From: CAVQBC01 sp963848415
GTDB taxonomy: Bacteria > Actinomycetota > Thermoleophilia > Solirubrobacterales > Solirubrobacteraceae
Assembly (NCBI GenBank): GCA_963848415.1
Contig: CAWKDN010000002.1
Span: 558,001 to 622,000, forward strand
Length of the DNA stretch: 64,000 nucleotides
Direction: 5' to 3'
The notes below the pieces were generated by a model. That model ran no database searches, was not told the origin of the DNA, and saw only the letters and a program-made list of their open reading frames with translations. How positions within the stretch are numbered: position 1 is the first letter of the stretch; every line of letters starts with the position of its first letter. The translations under genes were made by a program, and so were the position numbers. Shown here one piece after another: positions 50,692 to 61,321 of this stretch.

Positions 50692-51418
50692 CCGCCCGCC
50701 GCCAGGATCTCGGCCAGGTGGACCGTCCGCACGCCGGCGCGCTGGCGCGAGAGCGCGCCGCCGATGTGCATCAGGCACGAGTTGTCGGCCGCCGTGCAGA
50801 CCTCGGCGCGGGTGTCGAGCACGCGGCGCAGCTTGTCGGAGAGCATCGCCATCGAGGTGTCGGCGTTCTTGACCGCGAAGGTGCCGCCGAAGCCGCAGCA
50901 CTCCTGGGCCTCCTCGAGCTCGACCAGGTCGATGCCCTGCACGGCGCGCAGCAGCCGCAGCGGGCGGTCGCCGACGCGCAGGAGACGCAGCGAGTGGCAG
51001 GTCGGGTGATAGGCGACCCGGTGCGGGAAGACGGCGCCGACGTCCTCGACGCCGAGGTCGTCGACCAGGAACTCGGTCAGCTCGCGCACGCGCGGAACGA
51101 TCGCCTCCACCTCCCGCGCGAGGCGCTCGTCGCCCGCCAGCTCGGCCAGGCGCGCGTACTGGTCGCGCACCATCCCGACGCACGACGCCGACGGCGAGAC
51201 GATCGCCTCCGCGTCGCCGAAGACCCGCACGAAGCGCCGGGCCAGCGGCGACCGCCTCGAGCTGATAGCCCGAGTTGGCGTGCATCTGCCCGCAGCAGGT
51301 CTGGTCCTCGGGGAAATCGACCTCGCAGCCGAGCCGCTCGAGCAGCTGCGACGACGGCTTGCCCGGTGGCCGGGAACAGGGTGTCGTTGAAGCAGGTGAC
51401 GAAGAGGGCGACGCGCAT
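50688..51418 (-). pseudogene. lutA: Lactate utilisation protein A (CCG-domain), two frameshifts
   Basis: A cysteine-rich (CCG) domain protein of about 243 residues. The start MRVALFVTCFNDTLFPATG, the first CCG region PEDQTCCGQMHANSGYQ, the middle SPSASCVGMVRDQY and the second CCG region EEAQECCGFGGTFAVKNAD are on three frames; extra bases near 51350 and 51248 account for the breaks. LutA supplies an electron-transfer subunit of the LutABC lactate oxidase. It is first in lutA-lutB-lutC and divergent from lctP. Confidence 0.85.
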
Positions 51419-51486
51419 CCCGAGCCGGTCTGGTTGGGTACCGGGGCGCGGAACCTTACCCGGAGGGGAAGAGGGGAGGCTGAGCC

Positions 51487-53164
51487 ATGTACCAGCAGGT
51501 CTATGACCCTGTCAGCGACTCGCTCGGCCTGAGCGCGATCTTCGCCGCGCTGCCGGTCCTCACGCTGTTCGTCCTGCTCGGCGGGCTCAAGCTCAAGGCG
51601 CACGTCGCCGCGGCCGCCTCGCTCGTCGGTCGCGTCCTGGTGCGCGATCATCGTCTACTCGATGCCGGTCGGCCAGGCGCTCGAACTCCGGCGCTCGCTG
51701 GGCGCCTGCTTCGGCCTGTTCCCGATCATGTGGATCGTCTGGAACGCGATCTGGATCTACAACATGACCGTCGCGACCGGACACTTCGCGGTCCTGCGCC
51801 GCTCGTTCTCCTCGATCTCCAACGACCAGCGCATCCAGGCGGTCATCATCGCCTTCTGCTTCGGCGCCCTGCTGGAGGCGCTCGCCGGCTTCGGCACCCC
51901 GGTCGCCATCACCGCCGTGATGCTGATCGCGGTCGGCTTCACGCCGATGAAGGCCGCCTCCGTCGCGCTCGTGGCCAACACCGCCCCGGTCGCCTTCGGC
52001 GCGATCGCCATCCCGATCGTCACGCTGGCGGGGATCGTCGACATCCCGAAGGAGGACATCGGCGCGATGGTCGGCCGCCAGACGCCGATACTGGCGATCT
52101 TCGTCCCGCTGATGCTCGTCGGCATGGTCGACGGCATGCGCGGCGTGCGCGCGACGTGGCCCGCCGCCGTCGTCGGCGGCAGCGCCTTCGCGATCGCCCA
52201 GTTCGCCTGCTCGAACTACATCTCCGTGGAGCTGACCGACATCGTCGCGTCGCTGATCGGCGCCGGCGCGATCGTGCTGCTGCTGCGCGTCTGGCAGCCG
52301 AGCGACCCGCTGATCGGCGAGACGGGCGGCGAGGGCAAGCCGGCGATCGCCGGCGCGGCGGCCGACGACCCGGTGCACGAGTCCGAGGTGCGCCGGCGCG
52401 ACGACGACCATCGCGACTCCGGCCGCGACATCGCCGAGGCCTACGCGCCCTACCTGATCATCATCGCGATCTTCGCGCTCGCCCAGCTCGGGCCGATCAA
52501 GACGTTCCTGGAGAACGGGATCGTGGAGATCGACTGGCCGGGGCTGAACGTCACCAACGCCGACGGCGAGGAGATCTCGAGCACCACCTACAACTTCAAC
52601 TCGGCTGCCGGCCGCCGGCACGCTGCTGCTGATCAGCGGCCTGATCACGATGGCCGTGCTGCGCGATCTCCCCCGGCCGGGCGCTGAGCGTCTACGGCGC
52701 CTCGCTGAACCAGCTCAAGTGGGCGACGCTGACCGTCGCGCTGGTGCTCTGCGCTGGCCTACGTGGTCAACCTCTCGGGCCAGTCGATCACGCTCGGCCT
52801 GTGGATCGCGGGCGTCGGCGGCCTGCTCGGCGTTCTTCTCGCCGATCATCGGCTGGCTCGGCGTCGCCATCACCGGCTCTGACACCTCGTCGAACTCGCT
52901 GTTCGGCGTGCTGCAGGTCGAGGCCGCGCGCGAGGCGGGCATCAGCCCGACGCTGCTCGCGGGCGCCCAGACTCCTCCGGCGGCGTGCTCGGGAAGATGG
53001 TCTCGCCCCAGAACCTGGCGATCGGCGCGGCCGCGGTCGGCCTGGCCGGTCAGGAAGGCGACCTGTTCCGCAAGGTCCTCGGCTGGAGCTTGCTGCTGCT
53101 CCTGCTGATGTGCATCCTGGTCTACCTGCAGTCGACATCGATCCTGGGATGGATGGTCGTATGA
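51487..53164 (+). pseudogene. lctP: L-lactate/glycolate permease (LctP/LldP family), many frameshifts
   Basis: A permease of about 550 residues with a dozen helices. Longest intact stretch: FGLFPIMWIVWNAIWIYNMT, GALLEALAGFGTPVAIT, ANTAPVAFGAIAIPIVTLAG; later frames give [37 protein letters not shown]. These are LctP signatures. Insertions near 51642, 51683, 51694, 52613, 52665, 52750, 52829 and 52973 break it. GGGGAGG precedes the ATG. The stop overlaps the glcD start (ATGA), so lctP-glcDEF form one operon. Confidence 0.85.
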
Positions 53165-54606
53165 ACGCGCTGATCGAGGAGTTCAAGGCCGCGGTCGGGG
53201 AGCAGTGGGTCTACACCCAGCCCGACGAGCTGCGGACCTACGAGTCCGACGGGCTGCTGCAGTACACGGCGCAGCCCGTCGCCGCCGTCCTGCCGGCCGA
53301 CGCGGCCGAGGTCCAGGCGGTCGTGAAGGCGTGCGCGGTCGCGGGCGTGCCGTGGGTCGCGCGCGGCGCGGGCTCCGGGCTCTCGGGCGGCGCCCTGCCG
53401 ATCAAGGAGGGCGTGCTGATCGTCCTCTCGCGCATGAAGCGCGTGCTCGAGCTCGACCTCGACAACGGGCGCATCTGCGTCGAGCCGGGCGTCACCAACG
53501 CGGCGGTGTCGGCCGCGGTCGGGCCGGAGTTCTTCTATCCCCCGGACCCCTCGAGCCAGATCGTCTGCTCGATCGGCGGCAACGTTGCCGAGAACTCCGG
53601 CGGCGCGCACTGCTTCAAGTACGGCTTCACCACCAACTACGTCTGCGGGCTGGAGCTCGTGCTCGCCGACGGCGAGATGATCGAGGTCGGCGGCCGCGAG
53701 CCCGACGCGCCCGGCTACGACCTGCTGGGCGCCTTCGTCGGCTCGGAGGGCACGCTCGGGGTGGCCACGAAGGTGTGGCTGAAGGTGGTGCCCTCGCCCG
53801 AGACGGTCAAGACGCTCGTGGCCTTCTTCGACTCCACGCGCGAGGCCGGCGAGGTCGTCTCTGAGATCGTCTCGGCCGGCGTCGTGCCGGGCGCGATCGA
53901 GATGATGGACGAGCTGGCGATCCAGGCGTCGGAGGAGATGGCCCACGCCGGCTACCCGGTCGGGCGCGGCGCGGCGCTGCTGGTCGAGCTCGACGGCGCC
54001 GAGGAGGAGTGCGAGGCGCGCTTCGACGAGGTGGTCGCGATCTGCGAGCGCTGCGGCTCTGACGACGTGCGAGTGGCCAAGGACGAGACCGAGCGCCAGC
54101 TGTTCTGGAAGACGCGCAAGGCGGCCTTTCCGGCGATGGGGCGGATCGCGCCCAACTACTTCGTCCAGGACGGCGTGATCCCGCGCACCAAGCTGCCCGA
54201 CGTGCTCGAGCGCATCGACGCGCTCGCCGCGGAGTACGACATGCAGGTGGCCAACGTCTTCCACGCCGGCGACGGCAACCTGCACCCGCTGGTCTGCTAC
54301 GACGGCGCCGTCGAGGGCGAGGCGGAGAAGGCGGAGGAGCTCTCGGGGCTGATCCTCGACGCCTGCCTGGAGGTCGGCGGCTCGCTGACCGGCGAGCACG
54401 GCATCGGCGTGGACAAGAAGAAGCACATGCCCAAGATGTTCTCCGAGCCCGACCTCGACGCCTTCCAGCGCCTGCGCTGCGCGTTCGACCCGGCCGGCCT
54501 GGCCAACCCGGGCAAGGTCATGCCGACGCCGCGACTGTGCGGCGAGGTGCCGGGGCCCTACCGGCAGCACCCGCTCGAGGTGGCGGGGCTGGCCGAGCGG
54601 TTCTGA
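53161..54606 (+). CDS. glcD: Glycolate oxidase subunit GlcD (FAD-linked)
   Basis: A 481-residue FAD_binding_4/FAD-oxidase_C protein that oxidises glycolate (or D-lactate). The FAD-binding segment WVARGAGSGLSGGALP (about 62-77), PPDPSSQIVCSIGGNVAENSGG and the GSEGTLGVATKV motif are clear; the C-terminal catalytic part has NVFHAGDGNLHP and LTGEHGIGVDKK. It is co-transcribed with lctP upstream and glcE downstream, with overlaps of four and one bases. Unlike its upstream neighbours it has no frame break. Confidence 0.92.
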   Translation: MNALIEEFKAAVGEQWVYTQPDELRTYESDGLLQYTAQPVAAVLPADAAEVQAVVKACAVAGVPWVARGAGSGLSGGALPIKEGVLIVLSRMKRVLELDLDNGRICVEPGVTNAAVSAAVGPEFFYPPDPSSQIVCSIGGNVAENSGGAHCFKYGFTTNYVCGLELVLADGEMIEVGGREPDAPGYDLLGAFVGSEGTLGVATKVWLKVVPSPETVKTLVAFFDSTREAGEVVSEIVSAGVVPGAIEMMDELAIQASEEMAHAGYPVGRGAALLVELDGAEEECEARFDEVVAICERCGSDDVRVAKDETERQLFWKTRKAAFPAMGRIAPNYFVQDGVIPRTKLPDVLERIDALAAEYDMQVANVFHAGDGNLHPLVCYDGAVEGEAEKAEELSGLILDACLEVGGSLTGEHGIGVDKKKHMPKMFSEPDLDAFQRLRCAFDPAGLANPGKVMPTPRLCGEVPGPYRQHPLEVAGLAERF

Positions 54607-55784
54607 TGGCGTCCACGGCGTCGCCCGTCACCGAGCGCCCGGAGTCGCCCGAGGAGGCCGCCGAGCTGCTGCGCGGGCTGGGCGACGAGCGCCGCACGGT
54701 CCGCCCGCGCGGCGGCGGCACGAAGCTGGGCTGGGGCGCGCCGGCCGAGCCGGCGGCGGTCGAGCTCGAGACCGCAGGCCTGAGCCGCGTCGTCGAGCAC
54801 AACGAGGGCGACCTCACCGCGATCGTCGAGGCCGGCCTCCCGCTCGCCGAGGCGCAGTCGCTCTTCAACGACAGCGGGCAGATGCTGGCGCTCGACCCGC
54901 CGCTCGGCGCGAGCGACGCGGCGACCGTGGGCGGGATGCTGGCGGCGGCGGACTCCGGCCCGCTGCGCCATCGCTACGGCGGCGTGCGCGACCTCGTGGT
55001 GGGCATCACCGTCGCGCTGTCGGACGGCACGCTGGCGCGCGCGGGCGGCAAGGTCATCAAGAACGTCGCCGGCTATGACCTCGGCAAGCTCTTCACCGGC
55101 TCGCAGGGCACGCTCGGGCTCGTGACGACCGTCGCCGTCCGGCTGCATCCGCAGACGGACGGCACCGCGACGGCGCACGGGACCACCGACGACCCGGCGC
55201 GCCTCGGTGCGGCCGCCCTCGCGCTCGCCCGCCAGCCACTCGAGGCGGATTCGCTGGACGTGCGGTGGTCCGGCGGGTCGGGTCAGGTCCTGGTCCGCTT
55301 CGGCGGCGCGGCCGCCGAGCGCCAGGCCGCCGCGGTGCAGGAGCGCCTGCACGACGCCGGCCTCGAGGAGGTCGGCTCGACGCCCCAGGACGAGGAGCTG
55401 TGGGCCGCCCAGCGCGCCGGCCAGCGCGCCGACGCGGCCGCCGGCGCTGCGGTGGTGAAGGTCTCCGGGCGCCCGACCGACCTGCCCGCCGCCGTGCGCG
55501 CGGTCGACGCGGCGGGCGGCGCGCTCGTCGCGCGAGCTTCGCTCGGGCTGATGTGGATCCGGTTCGCCGGAGGCGACGACGTCGCGGAGCGGATCACGGC
55601 GGTGCGCACGGCGCTCGCTCCGCGCGCGTGCGTGATGCTCGACGCGCCAGACCCGGTCCGCTCGGCGGTGCCCGACGCGTGGGGCGCGGTCGACGCGGGC
55701 ACGCTGGCGGTGATGAAGCGGATCAAAGAGCGCTTCGACCCGGCGCGGATCTTCCGCCCGGGCGCCTTCGTAGGGGGAATCTGA
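54606..55784 (+). CDS. glcE: Glycolate oxidase subunit GlcE (FAD-binding)
   Basis: A 392-residue FAD-binding subunit with RPRGGGTKLGWGAP (about 38-51), DPPLGASDAATVGGMLA, GGKVIKNVAGYDLGKLFTGS and the short C-terminal RFDPARIFRPG. GlcE partners GlcD and GlcF in the membrane-associated glycolate dehydrogenase. The ATG overlaps the glcD stop (TGATG) and its stop overlaps the glcF start (TGATG). Confidence 0.92.
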   Translation: MASTASPVTERPESPEEAAELLRGLGDERRTVRPRGGGTKLGWGAPAEPAAVELETAGLSRVVEHNEGDLTAIVEAGLPLAEAQSLFNDSGQMLALDPPLGASDAATVGGMLAAADSGPLRHRYGGVRDLVVGITVALSDGTLARAGGKVIKNVAGYDLGKLFTGSQGTLGLVTTVAVRLHPQTDGTATAHGTTDDPARLGAAALALARQPLEADSLDVRWSGGSGQVLVRFGGAAAERQAAAVQERLHDAGLEEVGSTPQDEELWAAQRAGQRADAAAGAAVVKVSGRPTDLPAAVRAVDAAGGALVARASLGLMWIRFAGGDDVAERITAVRTALAPRACVMLDAPDPVRSAVPDAWGAVDAGTLAVMKRIKERFDPARIFRPGAFVGGI

Positions 55785-57091
55785 TGAGCTCGCTCGACCT
55801 CACCGAGGTGGCCGCCGGCCGCGCCTGGGACGACCATCGCCCGCCGGACCCGGAGTTGATCCGCGACTGCGTGCACTGCGGCTTCTGCCTGCCGACCTGC
55901 CCGAGCTACGTCGTCTTCGACGACGAGGCCGACTCGCCGCGCGGGCGGATCGTGCTGATGCGCGTCGGGCACGAGCCTGGCTCGGAGGTCTCGCCGGAGA
56001 TGGCGACGCACTTCGACCGCTGCCTGGGCTGCATGGCGTGCGTGACCGCCTGCCCGTCGGGCGTCCAGTACGACAAGCTGATCGAGCAGACGCGGCCGCA
56101 GATCGAGCGCCACCGCGACCGGCCGCTGGCCGAGCGCGCCTGGCGGCGGACGATCTTCGAGCTCTTCACCCATCCCGGCCGCCTGCGCGCGCTGGCGCCC
56201 GGGCTGGCGCTGCAGGAGCGCCTGGGCATCAACCGCCGCCTCGCCGCCTCACCGCTGGCCGATCGCCTGCCGCAGGTCAAGGCTCTGCTGTCGCTGGCGC
56301 CGAGCGTGCCGGTGCGCGCCGCGGTCCGGCAGCTGCCCGAGGTGGTGCGCGCCCACGGGGCCTCGCGCGGGCGCGTGGGCCTGATGCAGGGCTGCGTCCA
56401 GCGGGTGTTCTTCGGCGACGTCAACGCCGCGACCGTCCGGGTGCTGTCCGCCGAGGGCTATGAGGTCCACTCCCCCCGGCTCCCCCGCTGCTGCGGCGCC
56501 CTGCAGCTGCACTCGGGCCTGGAGGCAGAATCGCTCGACCTCGTCAAGGCGACGATCGAGGCCTACGAGGGCTTCGACCACGTCGCGGTCAACGTCGCCG
56601 GCTGCGGGTCGGCGATGAAGGACTACGGCCACCTGCTCTCCGACGACCCGCAGTGGGCGCAGCGCGCCGCCGACTTCTCGGAGCGGGTGCGCGACGTCTC
56701 CGAGCTGCTGGCCGGCGAGGAGCCGCGCGTGCCGCGCCATCCCGTCGAGCTGAAGGTCGCCTACCACGACGCCTGTCACCTCGCCCACGCCCAGGGGGTG
56801 CGCGAGCCGCCGCGCGAGCTGCTGGGCCAGATCCCCGGCCTCGAGGTCGTCGAGCCCGCCGAGTGGGAGCTGTGCTGCGGCTCGGCGGGCATCTACAACC
56901 TCACCCAGCCCGACGCCGCCGGCAAGCTCGGCGCCCGCAAGGCCGCGAACCTGGAGGCCACCGGCGCGCAGGCGATCGCCGCCGGCAACCCCGGCTGCCT
57001 GCTGCAGATCGCGGCCCACCTCGAGCGGCCGCTGCCGCTTTATCACCCGATGTCGCTGCTGGACGCGTCGATCCGCGGGGTGGCGCCGTAG
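55784..57091 (+). CDS. glcF: Glycolate oxidase iron-sulfur subunit GlcF
   Basis: A 435-residue electron-transfer subunit with two N-terminal [4Fe-4S] motifs, CVHCGFCLPTCPSY (about 30-43) and CLGCMACVTACPSG (about 80-93), and two CCG cysteine-rich domains: GCVQRVFFGDV...LPRCCGALQLHSG and YHDACHLAHAQ...LCCGSAGIYN. It passes electrons from GlcD/GlcE to the quinone pool, here presumably menaquinone. It ends the lctP-glcDEF operon just before a long palindromic element. Confidence 0.93.
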   Translation: MSSLDLTEVAAGRAWDDHRPPDPELIRDCVHCGFCLPTCPSYVVFDDEADSPRGRIVLMRVGHEPGSEVSPEMATHFDRCLGCMACVTACPSGVQYDKLIEQTRPQIERHRDRPLAERAWRRTIFELFTHPGRLRALAPGLALQERLGINRRLAASPLADRLPQVKALLSLAPSVPVRAAVRQLPEVVRAHGASRGRVGLMQGCVQRVFFGDVNAATVRVLSAEGYEVHSPRLPRCCGALQLHSGLEAESLDLVKATIEAYEGFDHVAVNVAGCGSAMKDYGHLLSDDPQWAQRAADFSERVRDVSELLAGEEPRVPRHPVELKVAYHDACHLAHAQGVREPPRELLGQIPGLEVVEPAEWELCCGSAGIYNLTQPDAAGKLGARKAANLEATGAQAIAAGNPGCLLQIAAHLERPLPLYHPMSLLDASIRGVAP

Positions 57092-57099
57092 GGCTCGAC

Positions 57100-57277
57100 G
57101 TCAACCCCGCTGGTAAGGGTCGGGGCCAACCGGCATTTCTTCAGCACTCCGGCTCTGGCGGTCTCGATGCTGCAGTTACGCCGCTCAGACCGGCTTGAGT
57201 GCAGCACCGGCGTCGTTCAGCGGCCGATGCTGAAGAAATGCCGGTTCCGAACCCCCACCCTTACCAGCGGGGTTGAC
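57100..57277. repeat. 178-bp nested palindromic element (copy 2)
   Basis: Outer perfect 21-bp arms (57100-57120 and 57257-57277, GTCAACCCCGCTGGTAAGGG plus T) and inner perfect 19-bp arms AACCGGCATTTCTTCAGCA (57128-57146 and 57228-57246). The centre is about 80 bp. It lies between the convergent glcF and the 97-aa gene and could be a MITE-like unit or a very large bidirectional terminator. Inner arms match the element at 18.1 kb. Confidence 0.85.
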
Positions 57278-57554
57278 CTTCGGCCCGCCGATCCCACGCC
57301 GCGGTGAACACCACCCAGCCCACGGCCGCCACAAAGACCGAGGCCGCCACTGGCGGCCGCCGCGCGACCTGCCACAGGAGGACGGCGTGCACCGCGTAGA
57401 GCACGTGGGCGGCGCCCGGCAGCGGCGCGTCGCGGGCCGGCACCTCGAGCGGCCACCACAGCCACGGCACCGCGATGTTCATCGCGTCGGTGACCGCGTT
57501 CGCGGGGCGGTCGAGCGCGGCGGGAGCCAGGGTGATCGCGATCCGGCCGGGCAT
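57261..57554 (-). CDS. Possible small membrane protein (97 aa)
   Basis: A 97-residue frame with three hydrophobic stretches (VTDAMNIAVPWLWWPL, AAHVLYAVHAVLLWQVA, VAASVFVAAVGWVVFTAAW). Coding is plausible because of these helices and a charged C-terminus, but no homology is recognised and its last six codons lie inside the outer arm of the palindromic element. It is divergent from the malate synthase gene. Confidence 0.5.
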   Translation of the reverse strand: MPGRIAITLAPAALDRPANAVTDAMNIAVPWLWWPLEVPARDAPLPGAAHVLYAVHAVLLWQVARRPPVAASVFVAAVGWVVFTAAWDRRAEGQPRW

Positions 57555-57613
57555 CGCCGCAGTGTGACCGACCGGGTTTGCCGCGACGCGACGCGTGGGA
57601 AGGGGCCGGAGTG

Positions 57614-59206
<1,593 letters not shown>

Positions 59207-59239
59207 CGGATCGCCCAGGCCGGAGCGGCCGGGCGCCCC

Positions 59240-59245
59240 TACAAT
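59240..59245 (+). promoter_or_regulatory. -10 box TACAAT before gltD
   Basis: Near-consensus TACAAT 10 nt before the gltD ATG and no Shine-Dalgarno; transcription would start at or just before the ATG. Confidence 0.5.
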
Positions 59246-59255
59246 CTGGCGACCC

Positions 59256-60680
59256 ATGGGCGAGCTTGGAGCCTTCTTGCGCGTGGGGCGCCTGCCCACG
59301 CCGCAGCGCGACCCCGCGAAGCGCACCGCCGACTACGACGAGATCTACCAGGTGCTGGGCGCCGAGCAGGCCGCCGAGGAGGGCGCGCGCTGCATGGACT
59401 GCGGCGTCCCCTTCTGCCACAACGGCTGCCCGCTGGGCAACCTGATCCCGGACTGGAACGACCTCGTCTACCGCGGCCGCTGGCGCGAGGCGCTCGACGC
59501 CCTGCACGCCACCAGCGACTTCCCGGAGCTGACCGCGCGCATCTGCCCGGCGCCGTGCGAGTCGGCGTGCGTCCTGGCGATCAACGACGACCCGGTCGGG
59601 ATCAAGAACGTCGAGTTCGCGATCATCGACCGCGGCTGGCAGGAGGGCTGGATAACCCCCCACCCGCCCGAGGAGCGCACCGGCCGCACGGTCGGGGTGA
59701 TCGGCGCCGGGCCGGCCGGGCTCGTGGCGGCGACCCGCCTCAACCAGGCCGGGCACTCCGTGGTCGTCTACGAGCGCGACGAGGGCCTCGGCGGCCTCGT
59801 GCGCTTCGGCGTGCCGGACTTCAAGCTGGCCAAGGACGTCATCGACCAGCGCTGCGCGATCTTCGAGGCCGAGGGCGTCGAGTTCCGCTGCAACGTCGAC
59901 GTGGGACGCGACATCGACGCCGAGGAGCTGTGCGCCCGCCACGACGCGCTGGTGGTGGCGATCGGCTCGCGCGTGCACCGGCCGCTGCCGATCGACGGCA
60001 TGGAGCTGCGCGGCGTGCGCTACGCGATGGACTACCTCTACGCCCGCAACCGCTGGGTCGCCCGGGGCGGCTCGCCCGCGCCCGAGGATGACCCCGAGCT
60101 GACCGCCGCGGGCAAGCACGTCGTGGTCATCGGCGGCGGCGACACGGCGATGGACTGCGCGGCCAACGCGCACCGCGAAGGCGCCGCGAGCGTGACGCTG
60201 CTGGACACCTATCCGGAGGTCACCTCCCCGCACCACCGCGACTACGCGCCGTGGCCGGAGGCGCCGCGGCGCCTGCAGCACACCTACGCCATGGACGAGG
60301 GCGGCGAGCGCCAGTGGACGCGCACCGCCACCGAGCTGTTGGGCGAGAACGGCCAGGTGGCCGGCCTGCGCGGCGCCGAGGTCGGCCCGCGCCCGGACTA
60401 CGCGCCGGTGCCCGGCACCGAGTTCGAGCTGCCCGCCGACCTCGTGCTGGTGGCGATCGGCTTCAGCGGGCCGGAGCGCAACGGGGTGATCGAGCCGCTC
60501 GGCCTCGAGCTCGACCGCCGCGGGAACATCGCCGCGCCGCGCTTCGAGTCCTCGCGCACCGGCGTCTTCGCCGCCGGCGACGCGCGCTTCGGCCAGTCGC
60601 TGATCGTCACCGCGATGGCCGAGGGCCGCAAGGTCGCGCGCATGGTCGAGCGCCATCTGGCGTCGGTCTCGGTCGCGTAG
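59256..60680 (+). CDS. gltD: Glutamate synthase small subunit
   Basis: A 474-residue FAD/[4Fe-4S] protein. N-terminal cysteines CMDCGVPFCHNGCPLGN (about 47-63) and CPAPCESAC bind the clusters; GVIGAGPAGLVAATRL (about 148) binds FAD and VVIGGGDTAMDCAANA binds NADPH. It feeds electrons to the large subunit GltB, which is not in the window. Stand-alone NADPH-dependent oxidoreductases of this type also exist, so pairing with a distant gltB is inferred. Confidence 0.9.
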   Translation: MGELGAFLRVGRLPTPQRDPAKRTADYDEIYQVLGAEQAAEEGARCMDCGVPFCHNGCPLGNLIPDWNDLVYRGRWREALDALHATSDFPELTARICPAPCESACVLAINDDPVGIKNVEFAIIDRGWQEGWITPHPPEERTGRTVGVIGAGPAGLVAATRLNQAGHSVVVYERDEGLGGLVRFGVPDFKLAKDVIDQRCAIFEAEGVEFRCNVDVGRDIDAEELCARHDALVVAIGSRVHRPLPIDGMELRGVRYAMDYLYARNRWVARGGSPAPEDDPELTAAGKHVVVIGGGDTAMDCAANAHREGAASVTLLDTYPEVTSPHHRDYAPWPEAPRRLQHTYAMDEGGERQWTRTATELLGENGQVAGLRGAEVGPRPDYAPVPGTEFELPADLVLVAIGFSGPERNGVIEPLGLELDRRGNIAAPRFESSRTGVFAAGDARFGQSLIVTAMAEGRKVARMVERHLASVSVA

Positions 60681-60703
60681 GTTCAGCGGTTGACAGGGCG
60701 CGG

Positions 60704-60725
60704 CTTGTCAAGCTAGCTTGACAAG
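60704..60725. promoter_or_regulatory. 22-bp perfect palindromic operator before the XRE gene
   Basis: CTTGTCAAGCTAGCTTGACA continued by AG, a full dyad of 22 bp. It covers the TAGCTT -10-like box (60714-60719), 10 nt before the ATG; a TTGACA -35 box lies at 60690-60695 with an 18-nt spacer. The layout is that of an autoregulated promoter. Confidence 0.7.
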
Positions 60726-60729
60726 TCCG

Positions 60730-60930
60730 ATGCAGAACGAGGTCCGGGGCTTGCGCACCGCAGAAGGGCTCTCCCAGCAACAGCTCGCCGACGCCATGGA
60801 CGTCTCCCGCCAGACGATCAACTCGATCGAGAAGGAGCGCTACACGCCCTCCCTGCCGCTGGCGATGGCCCTCGCGCGCTACTTCGGACGAACGGTCGAG
60901 GACGTCTTCCATGCCAACGACGCGCACTGA
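60730..60930 (+). CDS. Small XRE-family HTH regulator
   Basis: A 66-residue Cro/C1-type DNA-binding protein: LRTAEGLSQQQLADAMDVSR with recognition helix RQTINSIEKERYTPSLPLA (about 29-47), ending FGRTVEDVFHANDAH. This stand-alone type is the usual partner of a small membrane protein, and here the gene overlaps such a protein by 20 bp. The ATG at 60730 is chosen because the promoter and dyad lie directly upstream; an in-frame TTG at 60718 lies inside the dyad. Probably a repressor of its own operon. Confidence 0.88.
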   Translation: MQNEVRGLRTAEGLSQQQLADAMDVSRQTINSIEKERYTPSLPLAMALARYFGRTVEDVFHANDAH

Positions 60931-61321
60931 CCGACCGCAGCCGTTCTGGCGGCGGCGCTGGTACATGCCGGCGTTCTGCCTGTTCCTCGGCGCGCTGATG
61001 TTCGCCGCGCTGACGATCGGCGGCGACCTCGGCAGCGGGCTGACCAGCCTCGCGATCATGGCCGCGCTCGGGGCGGTCTTCCTCTTCGGCGGGCGCAGCG
61101 AGACGCTCAGCGGCCTCGGCGGCCCGGGCCGCGACGAGCGCTGGGCGATGATCGACCTGCGCGCGACGGCCTACACCGGCCTCGTGCTGGTCGTCGTGAT
61201 CATCGGGGCCTTCTGCGTCGAGGTGGCCCGCGGCGAGGACGGCAGCCCGTGGTCGCTGCTCGGCGCGGTCGGCGGGGTCGCCTACGTCGTCTTCGTGGCG
61301 ATCCTGCGCTTCAGGACGTGA
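60911..61321 (+). CDS. Four-TM membrane protein linked to the XRE regulator
   Basis: A 136-residue membrane protein with four hydrophobic helices (about 19-38, 44-61, 85-103 and 113-131) and the loop GPGRDERWAMIDLRATAYTG. The pattern is that of DUF2178-like proteins often co-transcribed with small XRE regulators. Function unknown. It overlaps the regulator gene by 20 bp and converges on the SRPBCC gene with an 11-bp overlap. Confidence 0.78.
   Translation: MPTTRTDRPQPFWRRRWYMPAFCLFLGALMFAALTIGGDLGSGLTSLAIMAALGAVFLFGGRSETLSGLGGPGRDERWAMIDLRATAYTGLVLVVVIIGAFCVEVARGEDGSPWSLLGAVGGVAYVVFVAILRFRT

Noticed and set aside
47536..52975. Programmed frameshifting in the lut/lctP genes
   Set aside because: There are too many breaks, in several genes, with no shared slippery heptamer; read or assembly error is the simpler explanation.
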